From Spirochaetaceae bacterium bin103 (lineage in GTDB: Bacteria; Spirochaetota; Spirochaetia; SZUA-6; Bin103): a stretch of DNA of 64,000 nt. The position numbers and the translations under genes are program-made. A model generated the notes under the pieces. The model was not told the origin of the DNA, did no database searches, and saw nothing but the letters and a program-made list of their open reading frames with translations. How positions within the stretch are numbered: position 1 is the stretch's first letter; each line of letters opens with the position of its first letter. The DNA is taken from assembly GCA_002238925.1 (NCBI GenBank), contig MPNH01000001.1:124001-188000 (forward strand). The letters are read 5' to 3'. This document shows, piece after piece, positions 38,572-47,209 of this stretch.

Positions 38572-39230
38572 ACGCGACGGCGGTAATCGCCATCGACGGT
38601 CCATCCGGTTCCGGCAAGTCGACGGTGGCCGAATGCGTGGCACAGCGGCTCGACCTTTCGTGGCTCAGCTCCGGCGCCCTGTATCGCGCGCTGACGCGGT
38701 TGGCGTTGGACCGGTTCGGCGGCATCGGGCCGCCGGGGGGCCTGCTCGACCTGATGCGGGACACCCACTGGACGGTGAGTGGCGCGACGGTGTACGCTGC
38801 TGATCTGGACCTTACCGCAACCCTGCATAGTTCGGAAGTAGATTCCCTCGTGGCCCCGGTTTCCGCCATCCCCGCGGTGCGTACCGCGGTCAACCGCACC
38901 CTGCGGGCGCGGGTGGCGGGAGGCAAGTGGGTGGTCGAAGGCCGCGACATGGGGACGGAGGTGTTTCCCGACGCGGTCGTGAAGGTGTTTCTTGACGCCG
39001 CGCCGGACGTACGGGCCAGAAGGAGGGCTCGACAGCGTGGTTCGGCCGGCCGGCTGGCGGGCCGCATCGCTGCAGATCTGGCCGAACGGGACCGCCGCGA
39101 CCGGCGCAAACCGATGGGAGCGTTGCGTCCGGCGGCGGATGCACAAGTCATTGAAACTTCCCACTTGACGGTAACCGAGGTGTGTGACAAAATTGTCGCG
39201 GTAATCCCCACCAATTTTCCCCCGGAGTAA
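38568..39230 (+). CDS. cmk: Cytidylate kinase
   Basis: Cmk phosphorylates CMP and dCMP. Starting at GTG 38568 it has 220 residues: VIAIDGPSGSGKSTVAECVAQRL is the P-loop, SSGALYRALTRLAL the substrate region, WVVEGRDMGTEVFPDAVVKVFL the GRD-GT motif, and RRKPMGALRPAADA replaces the usual lid segment. The NMP-binding insert is slightly shortened. The gene overlaps the previous stop by four bases and is followed by rpsA, a very widespread gene pair. Confidence 0.93.
   Translation: MNATAVIAIDGPSGSGKSTVAECVAQRLDLSWLSSGALYRALTRLALDRFGGIGPPGGLLDLMRDTHWTVSGATVYAADLDLTATLHSSEVDSLVAPVSAIPAVRTAVNRTLRARVAGGKWVVEGRDMGTEVFPDAVVKVFLDAAPDVRARRRARQRGSAGRLAGRIAADLAERDRRDRRKPMGALRPAADAQVIETSHLTVTEVCDKIVAVIPTNFPPE
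39165..39193 (+). promoter_or_regulatory. Candidate rpsA promoter inside cmk
   Basis: TTGACG (39165-39170) and CAAAAT (39188-39193), 17 bases apart, lie about 50 bases before the rpsA ATG in the last codons of cmk. The AT-rich second hexamer stands out locally, but the match is partial. Confidence 0.33.
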
Positions 39231-39243
39231 TCCTGTTCGCATT

Positions 39244-40947
39244 ATGAGCGACTCGGAAGCAGGCGCGTCGAAGCCTCAATCCTTCGAATCACAGCTGCAA
39301 GAGCAATACATAACCCGCCTTGACCAGGTGGAAGAGGGTCAGTTGATCACGGGTCACGTGATCGAAGTAGGCCCCGAGACCGTTTTCGTGGATGTCGGCC
39401 TGAAGTCGGAAGGCCGCATACCACTCGCTGAGTTCGACAACCCTCCGCACGTCAAGGACGAGGTAAACGTCGTCCTGTTGCGCAAGGAGGGCCGCCACGG
39501 CGAAGTGGTGGTATCGAAACGCAAGGCCGACGAACAAGTGGTGTGGCGGGCTCTGAAGGAGTCCGGCGAGACCGGCGAGCCGGTGCATGGCCGGGTCACC
39601 CGCAAGATCAAGGGCGGCTACGAAGTCGACCTCGGCGCGGCACTGCGAGCGTTTGTACCGTTTTCCAAGGTCGACGTGATGCGCGTGCGTGACGAGGACG
39701 CCTATATCGGCCTCGAAACGCGGTTCTTCGTGGAGCAGCTGTACAACCGGGGCAAGGTCAACATCGTCCTGAACCGGAAATCGTGGCTGGAGCGTGAAGC
39801 GCGCAACAAGCGCGATCAATTCTACGACAGCGCCGCGGTTGGAGACGTGTACCGCGGAACGGTAAAGACGTTCACCTCGTTCGGAGCGTTCGTCGACCTG
39901 GGCGGTTTTGACGGACTGCTGCACGTCAACGACATGCGCTGGGGTCACGTCGCCTCACCCAAGGATGCCGTGGTGATCGGCGAAGAGGTTGACGTCAAGG
40001 TGATCCGGATCGATCGCGACACGCAGAAGGTCAACCTCAGCCTCAAGCACTTCACGCCCGATCCGTGGACCACCTTCGAGGAGCGCTACACCGTCGACGA
40101 CGTCGTGACCGGCAAGGTGAGCAAGATCACCGACTTCGGCGCGTTCATCGAGATTGAGCCCGGCATCGAGGGGCTGCTGCATATCTCGGACATGTCGTGG
40201 GTCAGAAAGATAGGCCACCCGCGCGAGGTACTCGGCGGCGGTGACGAGGTGCAGGTCAAGATCCTCGACTACGACCTGGAGCGCGGCAAGCTGTCGCTCG
40301 GCCTGAAGCATGTGCTGCCGAATCCATGGGACTCTGTCGAAGAGCGCTTCCCGCCTGGCAAGGTAGTCAAGGGTACGGTCCGCAACATCACCAGCTATGG
40401 CGCGTTCGTACAGTTGGAGGAGGGCATTGACGGACTGCTGCACGTCGAGGACATGTCCTGGACCAAGAAGGTGCGCAATCCGGGCTCGGTGGTGCAATCC
40501 GATCAGGAGATTGAGGTTGCGGTGGTCGACCTGGACAAGAAGGCGCGCCGCATCCGGCTTGGCCTGAAGCAGCTCTCCGACGACCCGTGGGCGGCCCTGG
40601 CGCGCGCCTTCAAGCGCGGCAGCGTCATTGAGGGCGAGGTCAGCAGCAAGACCGATTTCGGATTCTTCCTGCGCGTGCAGGGCGGCATCGAGGGGTTGAT
40701 CGCCAACAATCAGCTCGCCGAACCGACCGGTGGCGCAATTGACAAGATGCGCGACGAGATCAGCGTCGGCGACCAGTTGAAGGCGGTCGTTACCGAGGTG
40801 AGCGCCGACAAGCAGCGTCTGTCGCTCTCGTTGCGAGAGATGCAACGCCGCGAAGAACGTCAGGAATTGGTCAAGTATATTCACGACGATGAAGAGCCGG
40901 ATCGCGTATCTCTTGGCGAGTTTCTCAGAGACCGTACGAACGACTGA
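39244..40947 (+). CDS. rpsA: Ribosomal protein S1 (six S1 domains)
   Basis: S1 binds mRNA at the 30S platform during initiation. The 567-residue protein has six consecutive S1 domains. The third to fifth are the most regular (GTVKTFTSFGAFVDLGGFDGLLHV, GKVSKITDFGAFIEIEPGIEGLLHI, GTVRNITSYGAFVQLEEGIDGLLHV); the first two are the ribosome-binding type, and the sixth is GEVSSKTDFGFFLRVQGGIEGLI. The architecture and length equal those of full-length S1 in Gram-negative bacteria. ATG 39244 is 13 bases after the cmk stop. Confidence 0.95.
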   Translation: MSDSEAGASKPQSFESQLQEQYITRLDQVEEGQLITGHVIEVGPETVFVDVGLKSEGRIPLAEFDNPPHVKDEVNVVLLRKEGRHGEVVVSKRKADEQVVWRALKESGETGEPVHGRVTRKIKGGYEVDLGAALRAFVPFSKVDVMRVRDEDAYIGLETRFFVEQLYNRGKVNIVLNRKSWLEREARNKRDQFYDSAAVGDVYRGTVKTFTSFGAFVDLGGFDGLLHVNDMRWGHVASPKDAVVIGEEVDVKVIRIDRDTQKVNLSLKHFTPDPWTTFEERYTVDDVVTGKVSKITDFGAFIEIEPGIEGLLHISDMSWVRKIGHPREVLGGGDEVQVKILDYDLERGKLSLGLKHVLPNPWDSVEERFPPGKVVKGTVRNITSYGAFVQLEEGIDGLLHVEDMSWTKKVRNPGSVVQSDQEIEVAVVDLDKKARRIRLGLKQLSDDPWAALARAFKRGSVIEGEVSSKTDFGFFLRVQGGIEGLIANNQLAEPTGGAIDKMRDEISVGDQLKAVVTEVSADKQRLSLSLREMQRREERQELVKYIHDDEEPDRVSLGEFLRDRTND

Positions 40948-40980
40948 TGTACCAGAGTCGCTGTTCCAAGGGGCCCTGGG

Positions 40981-41685
40981 GTGAGTAACGCCCAGACTTC
41001 GCCGGGAGGTCCCGCACACGTCGTTTCGGTGGTGTCGGCGATTGTCGAGCGCTACCGGTTGCCGTTGCTGGTGGTCGCCGGCGTGGTGGTGGCCTCGCTC
41101 GCCGTGTGGCTGATCTGGGCCGAACGCGAACGCAGCGTGGAGGAGAGCTCGGCGCTGCGGGCGGAACAGTTGCAGGATCGGTTCGAGGCCTGGAACGGAG
41201 CCCCCGAAGGCACGCGTAAAACCAACTTGGGCAACGATTTGGTTGCCGAGGCTGAGCTTCTGCTGAAGCAGTTCCCGCGCCGCTACGCGGCGCAGCGGGC
41301 GCTCTATGTGCGTGCCGAGTACCGCTTCGCGACGGAGCAGTGGCAGGATGCCGCCGGCGACTGGCAGGAACTGGCCGAGCGCTGGCCGGACAGCTATCTG
41401 GCGCCGCTGAGCATCTTCAATGCGGCGGTCGCCATGGAGGAAGCGGGCGACGCCGAGGCGGCCCACGAGCACCTGGAGCGGCTGGTCGCCGACTGGGAAG
41501 ACAACCTGCTGGTCCCGCGGGCACTGTTTTCCATCGGTCGCATGGCGGAGCAGCGCGCCGACTACGAGGCGGCGCGCGAAGCGTATGCGCGGGTGACCGA
41601 CGACCACGGCGGCAGCAGTTGGGCCACCGCCGTGCGCAACCGCCTTATCGCTCTGGAGACGCAGGGCCTGCTGCCCGCAGAGTAG
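40981..41685 (+). CDS. Membrane-anchored TPR protein
   Basis: From GTG 40981 the protein has 234 residues. One membrane segment (LPLLVVAGVVVASLAVWLIWA, about residues 27-47) is followed by Arg/Glu-rich helices and TPR-like repeats (YAAQRALYVRAEYRFATEQWQDAAGDW; SYLAPLSIFNAAVAMEEAGDAEAAHEHL; VPRALFSIGRMAEQRADYEAAREAY). The layout, a short cytoplasmic tail, one helix and periplasmic repeats, resembles YfgM-type or Tol-associated coil-TPR proteins. I cannot assign a specific role. It lies 33 bases after rpsA and six before the lipoprotein gene, in the same direction. Confidence 0.75.
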   Translation: MSNAQTSPGGPAHVVSVVSAIVERYRLPLLVVAGVVVASLAVWLIWAERERSVEESSALRAEQLQDRFEAWNGAPEGTRKTNLGNDLVAEAELLLKQFPRRYAAQRALYVRAEYRFATEQWQDAAGDWQELAERWPDSYLAPLSIFNAAVAMEEAGDAEAAHEHLERLVADWEDNLLVPRALFSIGRMAEQRADYEAAREAYARVTDDHGGSSWATAVRNRLIALETQGLLPAE

Positions 41686-41691
41686 GGGAGC

Positions 41692-42363
41692 GTGGCGCTC
41701 GGCCAAACGCTGCGCGCTGGCGCGCTGCTGCTCGCCGTCGCGATTTGCGCGGCCTCCGGCTGCGGCCTGCCCGACGCCCGCCCCGACATACCTCCGCCAA
41801 CCGACGCGGATTCCTCCCAGACCGGACGTCAATTCACCTTTCGGGTGCCAGAATCTACCGTTGCGCCCTTCCGCGGCGTCGAGGTTTACTATCGGTTTGC
41901 TGAAGTTGGCACCGTATTGGACCGGTTCCTGGAGTCGAACACCGATTTGCTGGAACAGCGATTTCGCCGTCTCGCGAGCAGCAACGACCGATATCCGTCC
42001 CCGACACTACCATTGATCGACCAGCCGGGAGCCGACGTCGTTGTGACCGTGGATTTCAGCGGGGTCACGTTCGGGATGGATCCGGTCGTTACCTATCTTG
42101 ATCGGGACGGCAACGCGCGGCGATTGTCCCTGCGGCGCGCCGTCGACCAGAGCGATGGCCAATACGAACGGTTTGCGTGCGAGGAGTTTGATTCGGACGA
42201 CGATGACGTAGATGGAGTCGTGGAGGAGCTCGCCGATACTGAGGATTGCGAACAGGTACAGCTTCAGCTATACGCGCTTTCGTACGGGCGCACCGACGTC
42301 TTCACGGTATATAGCGACGCGCTGCACCTTGGAGCTATCGACCTTACGTTCGGGCGTCCGTGA
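41692..42363 (+). CDS. Predicted lipoprotein, function unknown
   Basis: The 223-residue protein starts at GTG 41692. A hydrophobic signal (ALLLAVAICAASGC) ends in a lipobox-like AASGC, with Cys at about residue 24, so it is probably lipid-anchored. The mature part has FTFRVPESTVAPFRGVEVYYRF and GADVVVTVDFSGVTFG, beta-rich stretches, and an Asp/Glu-rich region (DSDDDDVDGVVEEL). I recognise no family. It sits between a membrane TPR protein and a small membrane protein, overlapping the latter by four bases (GTGA), which suggests an envelope-related set. Confidence 0.72.
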   Translation: MALGQTLRAGALLLAVAICAASGCGLPDARPDIPPPTDADSSQTGRQFTFRVPESTVAPFRGVEVYYRFAEVGTVLDRFLESNTDLLEQRFRRLASSNDRYPSPTLPLIDQPGADVVVTVDFSGVTFGMDPVVTYLDRDGNARRLSLRRAVDQSDGQYERFACEEFDSDDDDVDGVVEELADTEDCEQVQLQLYALSYGRTDVFTVYSDALHLGAIDLTFGRP

Positions 42364-42629
42364 TTCAGTACGTCGAAGTCGGGCTGACGTTTGTCACGAT
42401 CGGCCTGGCGGCAGCGATTTTCTGTCACTTCGTGCTGCGCCGCCGCGTGCCGGGCGACTTCTGGGGCGCGCTGATCGTGGGACTGGTCGGCGCCGCGCTC
42501 GGCGGCCTGCTCGATCAGGCGTTCGCCGGCCTCATTGAGCGCCTGGCCAACTTCAACACGGTAAACGTGTTCGCGGCCGCCTTCTGTGCATTCCTGTTGA
42601 TCTGGCTGCTGTCCCGCCTCAACGACTGA
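42360..42629 (+). CDS. Small membrane protein
   Basis: The 89-residue protein starts at GTG 42360, overlapping the lipoprotein stop. It has three likely membrane segments: VGLTFVTIGLAAAIFCHFVL, FWGALIVGLVGAALGGLLDQ and VFAAAFCAFLLIWLLSRL. The Gly-rich second segment recalls GlsB/YeaQ/YmgE-type small membrane proteins, but the similarity is loose. Its 3' end overlaps the convergent peroxiredoxin gene by 11 bases. Function unknown. Confidence 0.7.
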   Translation: MIQYVEVGLTFVTIGLAAAIFCHFVLRRRVPGDFWGALIVGLVGAALGGLLDQAFAGLIERLANFNTVNVFAAAFCAFLLIWLLSRLND

Positions 42630-43089
42630 CCGCGCTAGCCCAAGCGCGTGCTCGCTCGACATGCTCGCCGACGCGCCACAAGGAAACGAAGATCTCGCGC
42701 ACCACGCCGTGCTCATCGATCAGGAAGGTAACGCGCCCGGTACGATTCAGCAGTAGGCGCTGGCTCGCGCCGTACCGCCGGCGCACGGTACCGCCCGGGT
42801 CGCTGACGATGGGAAACGGCAACCGGTGGCGGGCGGCGAACCCGTTGTGTGTTTCCGCCGAGTCGCTGCTCACGCCGACCACCTCGGCGCCGGCCGTTAC
42901 CAGTTCCTCGTACACGTCGCGGAAGCCGCACGCCTGCGCGGTGCATCCTGCCGTGTGGTCGCGCGGATAGAAGAACAGCACCACCTTGCGCCCGCGCAGG
43001 GAACTGAGTCGAAGTGGGGTACCTTCGCCGGTGGTCAGCTCGAAGTCCGGGGCCTGCTCGTTCAAGGAAACACTCACTATGGTGTGCAT
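42619..43089 (-). CDS. Bcp-type thioredoxin-dependent peroxiredoxin
   Basis: The 156-residue thiol peroxidase has APDFELTTGEGTPLRLSSLRGRKVVLFFYP, then DHTAGCTAQACGFRD, where the peroxidatic Cys and a second Cys five residues later mark the Bcp/PrxQ class. FPIVSDPGGTVRRRYG and VTFLIDEHGVVREIF follow. It reduces peroxides with electrons from thioredoxin. The ATG at 43089 is the family-like start, but an extended -10 element (TGGTATAAT) overlaps this ATG. If that promoter is used, translation would have to begin at the GTG at 43077, four codons later, from an almost leaderless mRNA. Confidence 0.92.
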   Translation of the reverse strand: MHTIVSVSLNEQAPDFELTTGEGTPLRLSSLRGRKVVLFFYPRDHTAGCTAQACGFRDVYEELVTAGAEVVGVSSDSAETHNGFAARHRLPFPIVSDPGGTVRRRYGASQRLLLNRTGRVTFLIDEHGVVREIFVSLWRVGEHVERARAWASAVSR

Positions 43090-43096
43090 TATACCA
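43088..43096 (-). promoter_or_regulatory. Extended -10 element overlapping the peroxiredoxin ATG
   Basis: On the minus strand TGGTATAAT reads 43096 to 43088 and is a perfect TGn-TATAAT. Its last two bases are the first two of the predicted ATG. No convincing -35 is present, as is usual for extended -10 promoters. Confidence 0.5.
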
Positions 43097-43232
43097 GAAT
43101 GCCGCCAAGAAATGCCCCGAAATCGGAGGCATTGCAAGTGCCGATAATGTATATTCTGTCTACTTAATGGTACGGGAGGTCCGTTGCAGGGCCCCCTTCG
43201 CGCTTTCGGGTTCCGGATGCTATCCTGCGGCC

Positions 43233-44156
43233 ATGAACAAGATCGAACGAATGCAGACCATGCTGCGTGGTGAGCGCCCGGACCAGGTACCGGCCGGGTT
43301 CTGGTTTCATTTCGCGGAGTCCGCCGCGGCCGGACACGCGATGGCGCAGGCGCACATCGACTACTACCGTGCCGCCGACCCCGACCTGTTGAAGGTGATG
43401 AACGACAACGGCTACGAGGCGGTCGGCGTGGACGTGGTGAGGTCGCCGGCCGACTGGCGCAAGCTGGAGCCCGCGCCGCTGTCGTCGGCGCCCTACCAGG
43501 CACAACTGGCTGGCCTGCGCGAGTTGGTGGACGAGCTCGGCGACGAGGTGCTGATGGCGACCACCATCTTCAACCCGTACGCCACCGGCAACAAGATCAG
43601 TAACAACAAGGTCACCGAACACGTGAAGGAAGATCCGGAGGCGGTATCAGCGGGGCTGGCCGCCATCGCGGAGAGCCTGGCCGAGTTCTCGGCGGCATGT
43701 ATCGCGGCCGGTGCGGCCGGTATCTACTTCTCGGCGCAGGGCGGGGACGCGTCCCGGTTCACCGCCGAGGAGCACCTGCAGTGCATCAAGCCGCACGACG
43801 TCGCCGTGCTGGACGCGGCCACGGCGGCGGGCGCCACCTGCAACATCCTGCACATCTGCGGTCGCGGCATCCGCCTCGACCACTACGTGGACTATCCCGG
43901 GCACACGGTGAACTGGGCGCCGCAGAACGACAACCTGAGCCTGACGGCGGGCCGTGACCTGTTCCGGAGGCCGATCATCGGCGGCGTCGACGAACGCGGC
44001 CCGATTGTGGATGGACCGCGCGAGGCGATCGTCGGCGAGGTGCAGGCTGCGCTGGAGGCGATGGGCAGTTCGGGTTTCATGGTCGGCGCCGGCTGCACGC
44101 TGCCGCCCGATGTGGAGGTGGGGCACCTCGCATGGGCGCGGGAGGCGGTGCGGTAG
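43233..44156 (+). CDS. Uroporphyrinogen-decarboxylase-like protein, probably not HemE
   Basis: The 307-residue protein from ATG 43233 has the UroD/MtaA TIM-barrel pattern: MNKIERMQTMLRGERPDQVPAGFWFHF, FSAACIAAGAAGIYFSAQGG, NILHICGRGIRLDHYVDYP, VNWAPQNDNLSL, IIGGVDERGPI and FMVGAGCTLPPDV. The HemE RQAGR substrate motif near the N-terminus is absent. In this superfamily, such members are often cobalamin- or corrinoid-linked methyltransferases or have unknown roles. No corrinoid protein is next to it. It is divergent from the peroxiredoxin gene, with an AT-rich spacer of 143 bases. Confidence 0.8.
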   Translation: MNKIERMQTMLRGERPDQVPAGFWFHFAESAAAGHAMAQAHIDYYRAADPDLLKVMNDNGYEAVGVDVVRSPADWRKLEPAPLSSAPYQAQLAGLRELVDELGDEVLMATTIFNPYATGNKISNNKVTEHVKEDPEAVSAGLAAIAESLAEFSAACIAAGAAGIYFSAQGGDASRFTAEEHLQCIKPHDVAVLDAATAAGATCNILHICGRGIRLDHYVDYPGHTVNWAPQNDNLSLTAGRDLFRRPIIGGVDERGPIVDGPREAIVGEVQAALEAMGSSGFMVGAGCTLPPDVEVGHLAWAREAVR

Positions 44157-44187
44157 GGAGCGCCCGAGCCCGCCGGCAGGCCGTCGG

Positions 44188-45198
44188 TCAGGGGTAGCGG
44201 GCGCGGAACTCCCCTACCCGTGCGCGGGCGCCCGTATCGAGCTGGCTGCGCTCGCCGCGCGCCAGCAGGTGGTAGCCGAGTCCGGCGATCATGGCCGCGT
44301 TGTCCGTGCACAGCTTCAGGCTGGGGTAGACGGTGCGCACCGGTTCGGCGTCCAGCCGGCGGCGCAGGTAGGTGTTGGCGGCCACGCCGCCGGCCGCCAC
44401 GATGCAGTCGATGCCGGTTTCGCGGCTGGCGAGCAGCGCCTTGTCGACCACGATGTCGACCGCGGTCTGCTGGAATGCGGCCGCCAGGTTTGGCAGCGTG
44501 TCCTGGTACTCCGGGTCATGGAACTGGGCGCGCTGGTGGATGACCGCGGTCTTGAGCCCTGAGTAGGACACGTCGAAGCGGTGGTCTCCCTTGTGCAGGG
44601 AGGGCCGGGGAAAGCGGTACGCGGCCGCGTTGCCCCCCTCCGCGAGCTTCTGGATTGCGACGCCGCCCGGGAAGCCGATGTCGAAGTACTTGGCTACCTT
44701 GTCGAACGCCTCGCCGCAGGCGTCGTCGATGGTGGCGCCCATCACCTTGATGCGGTCGAAATTGTGCACCTGGGCAATCAGGGAGTGGCCGCCGGACAGC
44801 AGCAACCCGATGTACGGATAGGAGAGGTCACGCTCCAGGTGCGGGGCGTAGAAGTGTGCCTGCACGTGATCGACCGCGATCATCGGCAGGTTGCGCGCCA
44901 TTGCCAGCCCCTTGGCGTAGGACAATCCCACCAGCAGCGACCCGATCAGTCCGGGACGGGTGGTGACGGCCAGGGCGTCGATTGCGTCCAGGTGGACGCC
45001 GGCGTCTGCGAGGGCATGCTCGACCACGCCGTCGATCCACTCGACGTGCTTGCGGCTGGCAATTTCCGGGACTACGCCCTGGTAGCGACGGTGTTCCTCG
45101 ATCTGGGAGTAGACCACGTTGCTGAGCATGGCGGCGCCGTCAGCGACCACCGCGGCCGCGCACTCATCGCAGGAGGTCTCGATTCCCAGTACGGTCAC
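44188..45198 (-). CDS. tsaD: tRNA threonylcarbamoyladenosine synthesis protein TsaD
   Basis: TsaD transfers the threonylcarbamoyl group to A37 of ANN-decoding tRNAs with TsaB and TsaE. The 336-residue protein begins VLGIETSCDECAAAVV, has the metal-binding His pair in VDHVQAHFYAP, then LLLSGGHSLI, DDACGEAFDKVAKYF and GGVAANTYLRRRL. ASKHA-fold motifs are complete and size is normal. Its start overlaps the stop of the upstream deacetylase gene by four bases, so the two are co-transcribed. Confidence 0.96.
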   Translation of the reverse strand: MTVLGIETSCDECAAAVVADGAAMLSNVVYSQIEEHRRYQGVVPEIASRKHVEWIDGVVEHALADAGVHLDAIDALAVTTRPGLIGSLLVGLSYAKGLAMARNLPMIAVDHVQAHFYAPHLERDLSYPYIGLLLSGGHSLIAQVHNFDRIKVMGATIDDACGEAFDKVAKYFDIGFPGGVAIQKLAEGGNAAAYRFPRPSLHKGDHRFDVSYSGLKTAVIHQRAQFHDPEYQDTLPNLAAAFQQTAVDIVVDKALLASRETGIDCIVAAGGVAANTYLRRRLDAEPVRTVYPSLKLCTDNAAMIAGLGYHLLARGERSQLDTGARARVGEFRARYP

Positions 45199-46313
45199 GG
45201 AGTGGCGAGTTCGGTACCGCCCATGCCGGTGGTGCCCGGGCTGCGCGAAAGTCTGACGGCGGCGCCGTCGAATGGAATGAGTTCGGAGACCGGCACCACC
45301 TCGTAGCCCTGTGCCTGCAGGTGCGGATACACCTCCAGGAGCGCTTTCGCGACCTCGCGCACGGACGAGTGGCCGATCAGCACGGCGTATCCCTGCTCGC
45401 GGGCTACGGCCAGTCCCTGGCGCAGCGCGCTGCGAATTGCCGCCGGATCGCGGTCGTGGTCGAGAAACACGTCGCGGGCCATGAACGGCACGCCATGCTT
45501 CGACGCGTACACCGAGGCAACGCTGCGCGAGGTGGTACGGCTGTCCACGAAGAACTTGCCGGTATCGGCGAGATACGCCATCACCGTGTCCATGATACGG
45601 TCATCCGCCGTTCCGGCCGAGCCCATGTGGTTGTTGGTCCCCACGGCGCCGCTGATGGAGGCGAAGTTGTTGTCGAGCAGCATGCGTATCTCGGTTTCGG
45701 AGAGCGCGCCGGAGATGGTACCGGGCCCCGGATTCTTGCCGCTGATGGCCGTCATCGGCAGATGCAGGATCACCTCGTGGCCATGCGCGCGCACCATTTC
45801 GGCGGCGGTTGCCGAGTGGCGCAACTGCGGCAATACGGCGAACGTCAGCGGCCCCGGGAATTCGAGGTAGGGCTTCAGTTCCTGCAGGTTGTTGCCGGCG
45901 TCGTCGATCACGATGGCGAGCCTTACCTCCCCCACCGGCTTGCCTGCGGGCAGCTGCTCAGCGGCCGGCGTGGGTTCCGCCGCGGGTGCGGGATCTGGCG
46001 GCCGGTGGACGCCGGGTGACTCATGGGCCAGGGGCGCCTGCGGGGCGTTTTCGGGAATCGTGCCGGAGTATGGCGGCGGATCCATCTCCATCCTGGGAAT
46101 CGACAGCCGCCCCAGAAAGTTGGGGCGAGGCCGCTCCGTCTCGGCGGAGTCCAGCCGCTTGTCGTAGGCGGGCGGGCGCAGCGCGAGGCCGACCAGGATG
46201 CCGGTCAGCACCACTATCATCGTGACCAGAGCAACGACCAGACGCGCCTGCGGCACCAGCGCCGCGTTCCTTTGCGCGCTCACCGGACGGCCGCTTCCCA
46301 GGGAGGGGCCCAC
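45195..46313 (-). CDS. Membrane-anchored divergent polysaccharide deacetylase (YibQ family)
   Basis: The 372-residue protein starts with GTG at 46313; an alternative GTG lies ten codons on. A single membrane segment (VVALVTMIVVLTGILVGLAL, about 26-45) and a Pro/Ala-rich linker (PAPAAEPTPAAEQLPAG) precede the catalytic-like domain. That domain has LAIVIDDAGNNLQEL, HEVILHLPM, GTNNHMGSAGT, FFVDSRTT and AVLIGHSSV, the pattern of the divergent polysaccharide deacetylase (DUF610) family. Family members are related to NodB deacetylases but their substrate is not established. The linker suggests it reaches across the periplasm or peptidoglycan. Confidence 0.85.
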   Translation of the reverse strand: MGPSLGSGRPVSAQRNAALVPQARLVVALVTMIVVLTGILVGLALRPPAYDKRLDSAETERPRPNFLGRLSIPRMEMDPPPYSGTIPENAPQAPLAHESPGVHRPPDPAPAAEPTPAAEQLPAGKPVGEVRLAIVIDDAGNNLQELKPYLEFPGPLTFAVLPQLRHSATAAEMVRAHGHEVILHLPMTAISGKNPGPGTISGALSETEIRMLLDNNFASISGAVGTNNHMGSAGTADDRIMDTVMAYLADTGKFFVDSRTTSRSVASVYASKHGVPFMARDVFLDHDRDPAAIRSALRQGLAVAREQGYAVLIGHSSVREVAKALLEVYPHLQAQGYEVVPVSELIPFDGAAVRLSRSPGTTGMGGTELATP

Positions 46314-46418
46314 ATTCGCTTCACGTGACCGTACACGTATCCTTTATCGGTTGCGGCGCAACAGGGCATAACCGGGCAGCTTGTTGTTGCCGCCGCGGAA
46401 ACGGCACACTGGCTTGTA

Positions 46419-47156
46419 ATGTGTGGCCGTTACGCGCTCTACGCGGAAACAGAGGAACTGATCGATGCATTCTCGGTGGTGTCCGACGCCGGCACCCCGG
46501 CAACCGAGCCGCGCTTCAATATAGCTCCAACCCAGGAGGTGCCGGTAGTTCTACGCCAACCCGGCGCCGATGACCCTGGCGCCCGCGATGACGGCGCGCG
46601 CCGCCTGCGCATGGTGCGCTGGGGACTGGTGCCGCCGCAGTGGGACGATCCGAACCGGAAAGGTGCGCCGCTGATCAACGCGCGCGCGGAGAGCATCGCC
46701 ACTCAGCCGCTGTTCCGCCGCCCGTTCGCCCGCAGCCGTTGCATCGTACCGGCGAGCGGGTTCTTCGAGTGGCGGCGCGCCGGCGGCGTCCGCCAGCCCT
46801 ACTTCATGCGCCACCCTGCCGGCGCTACGGTGGCGTTCGCCGCCATTCATGCCCGGTGGCGGCGGGACGGGTCGGCGCCGATATCGAGTTGTGCCATCAT
46901 AACCGTGGCGGCAAACGCGCAACTGAAGCCGCTTCATGACCGCATGCCGGCCATCCTGCCGCCGGCGGCGTGGGACCTGTGGCTTGACCCCGGGGCGCCG
47001 CCGGAGGCGGTCCGCGAACTGCTGCGCCCGCTGCAGGCGGAACTGGCCCTGTATCCGGTAACGCCGCGCATGAACCACTACGCCTACGAGGCCGCCGACG
47101 CGGTGACGCCAACCACCATCGAAGCGCAACCGGGGCAGCAGTCGCTGCCCTGGTAA
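46419..47156 (+). CDS. SRAP-domain protein (HMCES/YedK family)
   Basis: The 245-residue protein begins MCGRY, where Cys2 forms the covalent link to abasic sites in single-stranded DNA. RFNIAPTQEVPVVL, RWGLVPPQW, LINARAESIATQPLF, CIVPASGFFEWRR (catalytic Glu) and PLHDRMPAIL (His) complete the family pattern. These proteins shield abasic sites as DNA-protein crosslinks. It stands alone, with no obvious operon partners; the deacetylase gene upstream is divergent. I saw no LexA-like site in the 105-base spacer. Confidence 0.93.
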   Translation: MCGRYALYAETEELIDAFSVVSDAGTPATEPRFNIAPTQEVPVVLRQPGADDPGARDDGARRLRMVRWGLVPPQWDDPNRKGAPLINARAESIATQPLFRRPFARSRCIVPASGFFEWRRAGGVRQPYFMRHPAGATVAFAAIHARWRRDGSAPISSCAIITVAANAQLKPLHDRMPAILPPAAWDLWLDPGAPPEAVRELLRPLQAELALYPVTPRMNHYAYEAADAVTPTTIEAQPGQQSLPW

Positions 47157-47209
47157 CGCGCGCCGCGTTGGGTACCGGCGGCTATGCGTTCGCGTTCGGC
47201 AGCCGAACG

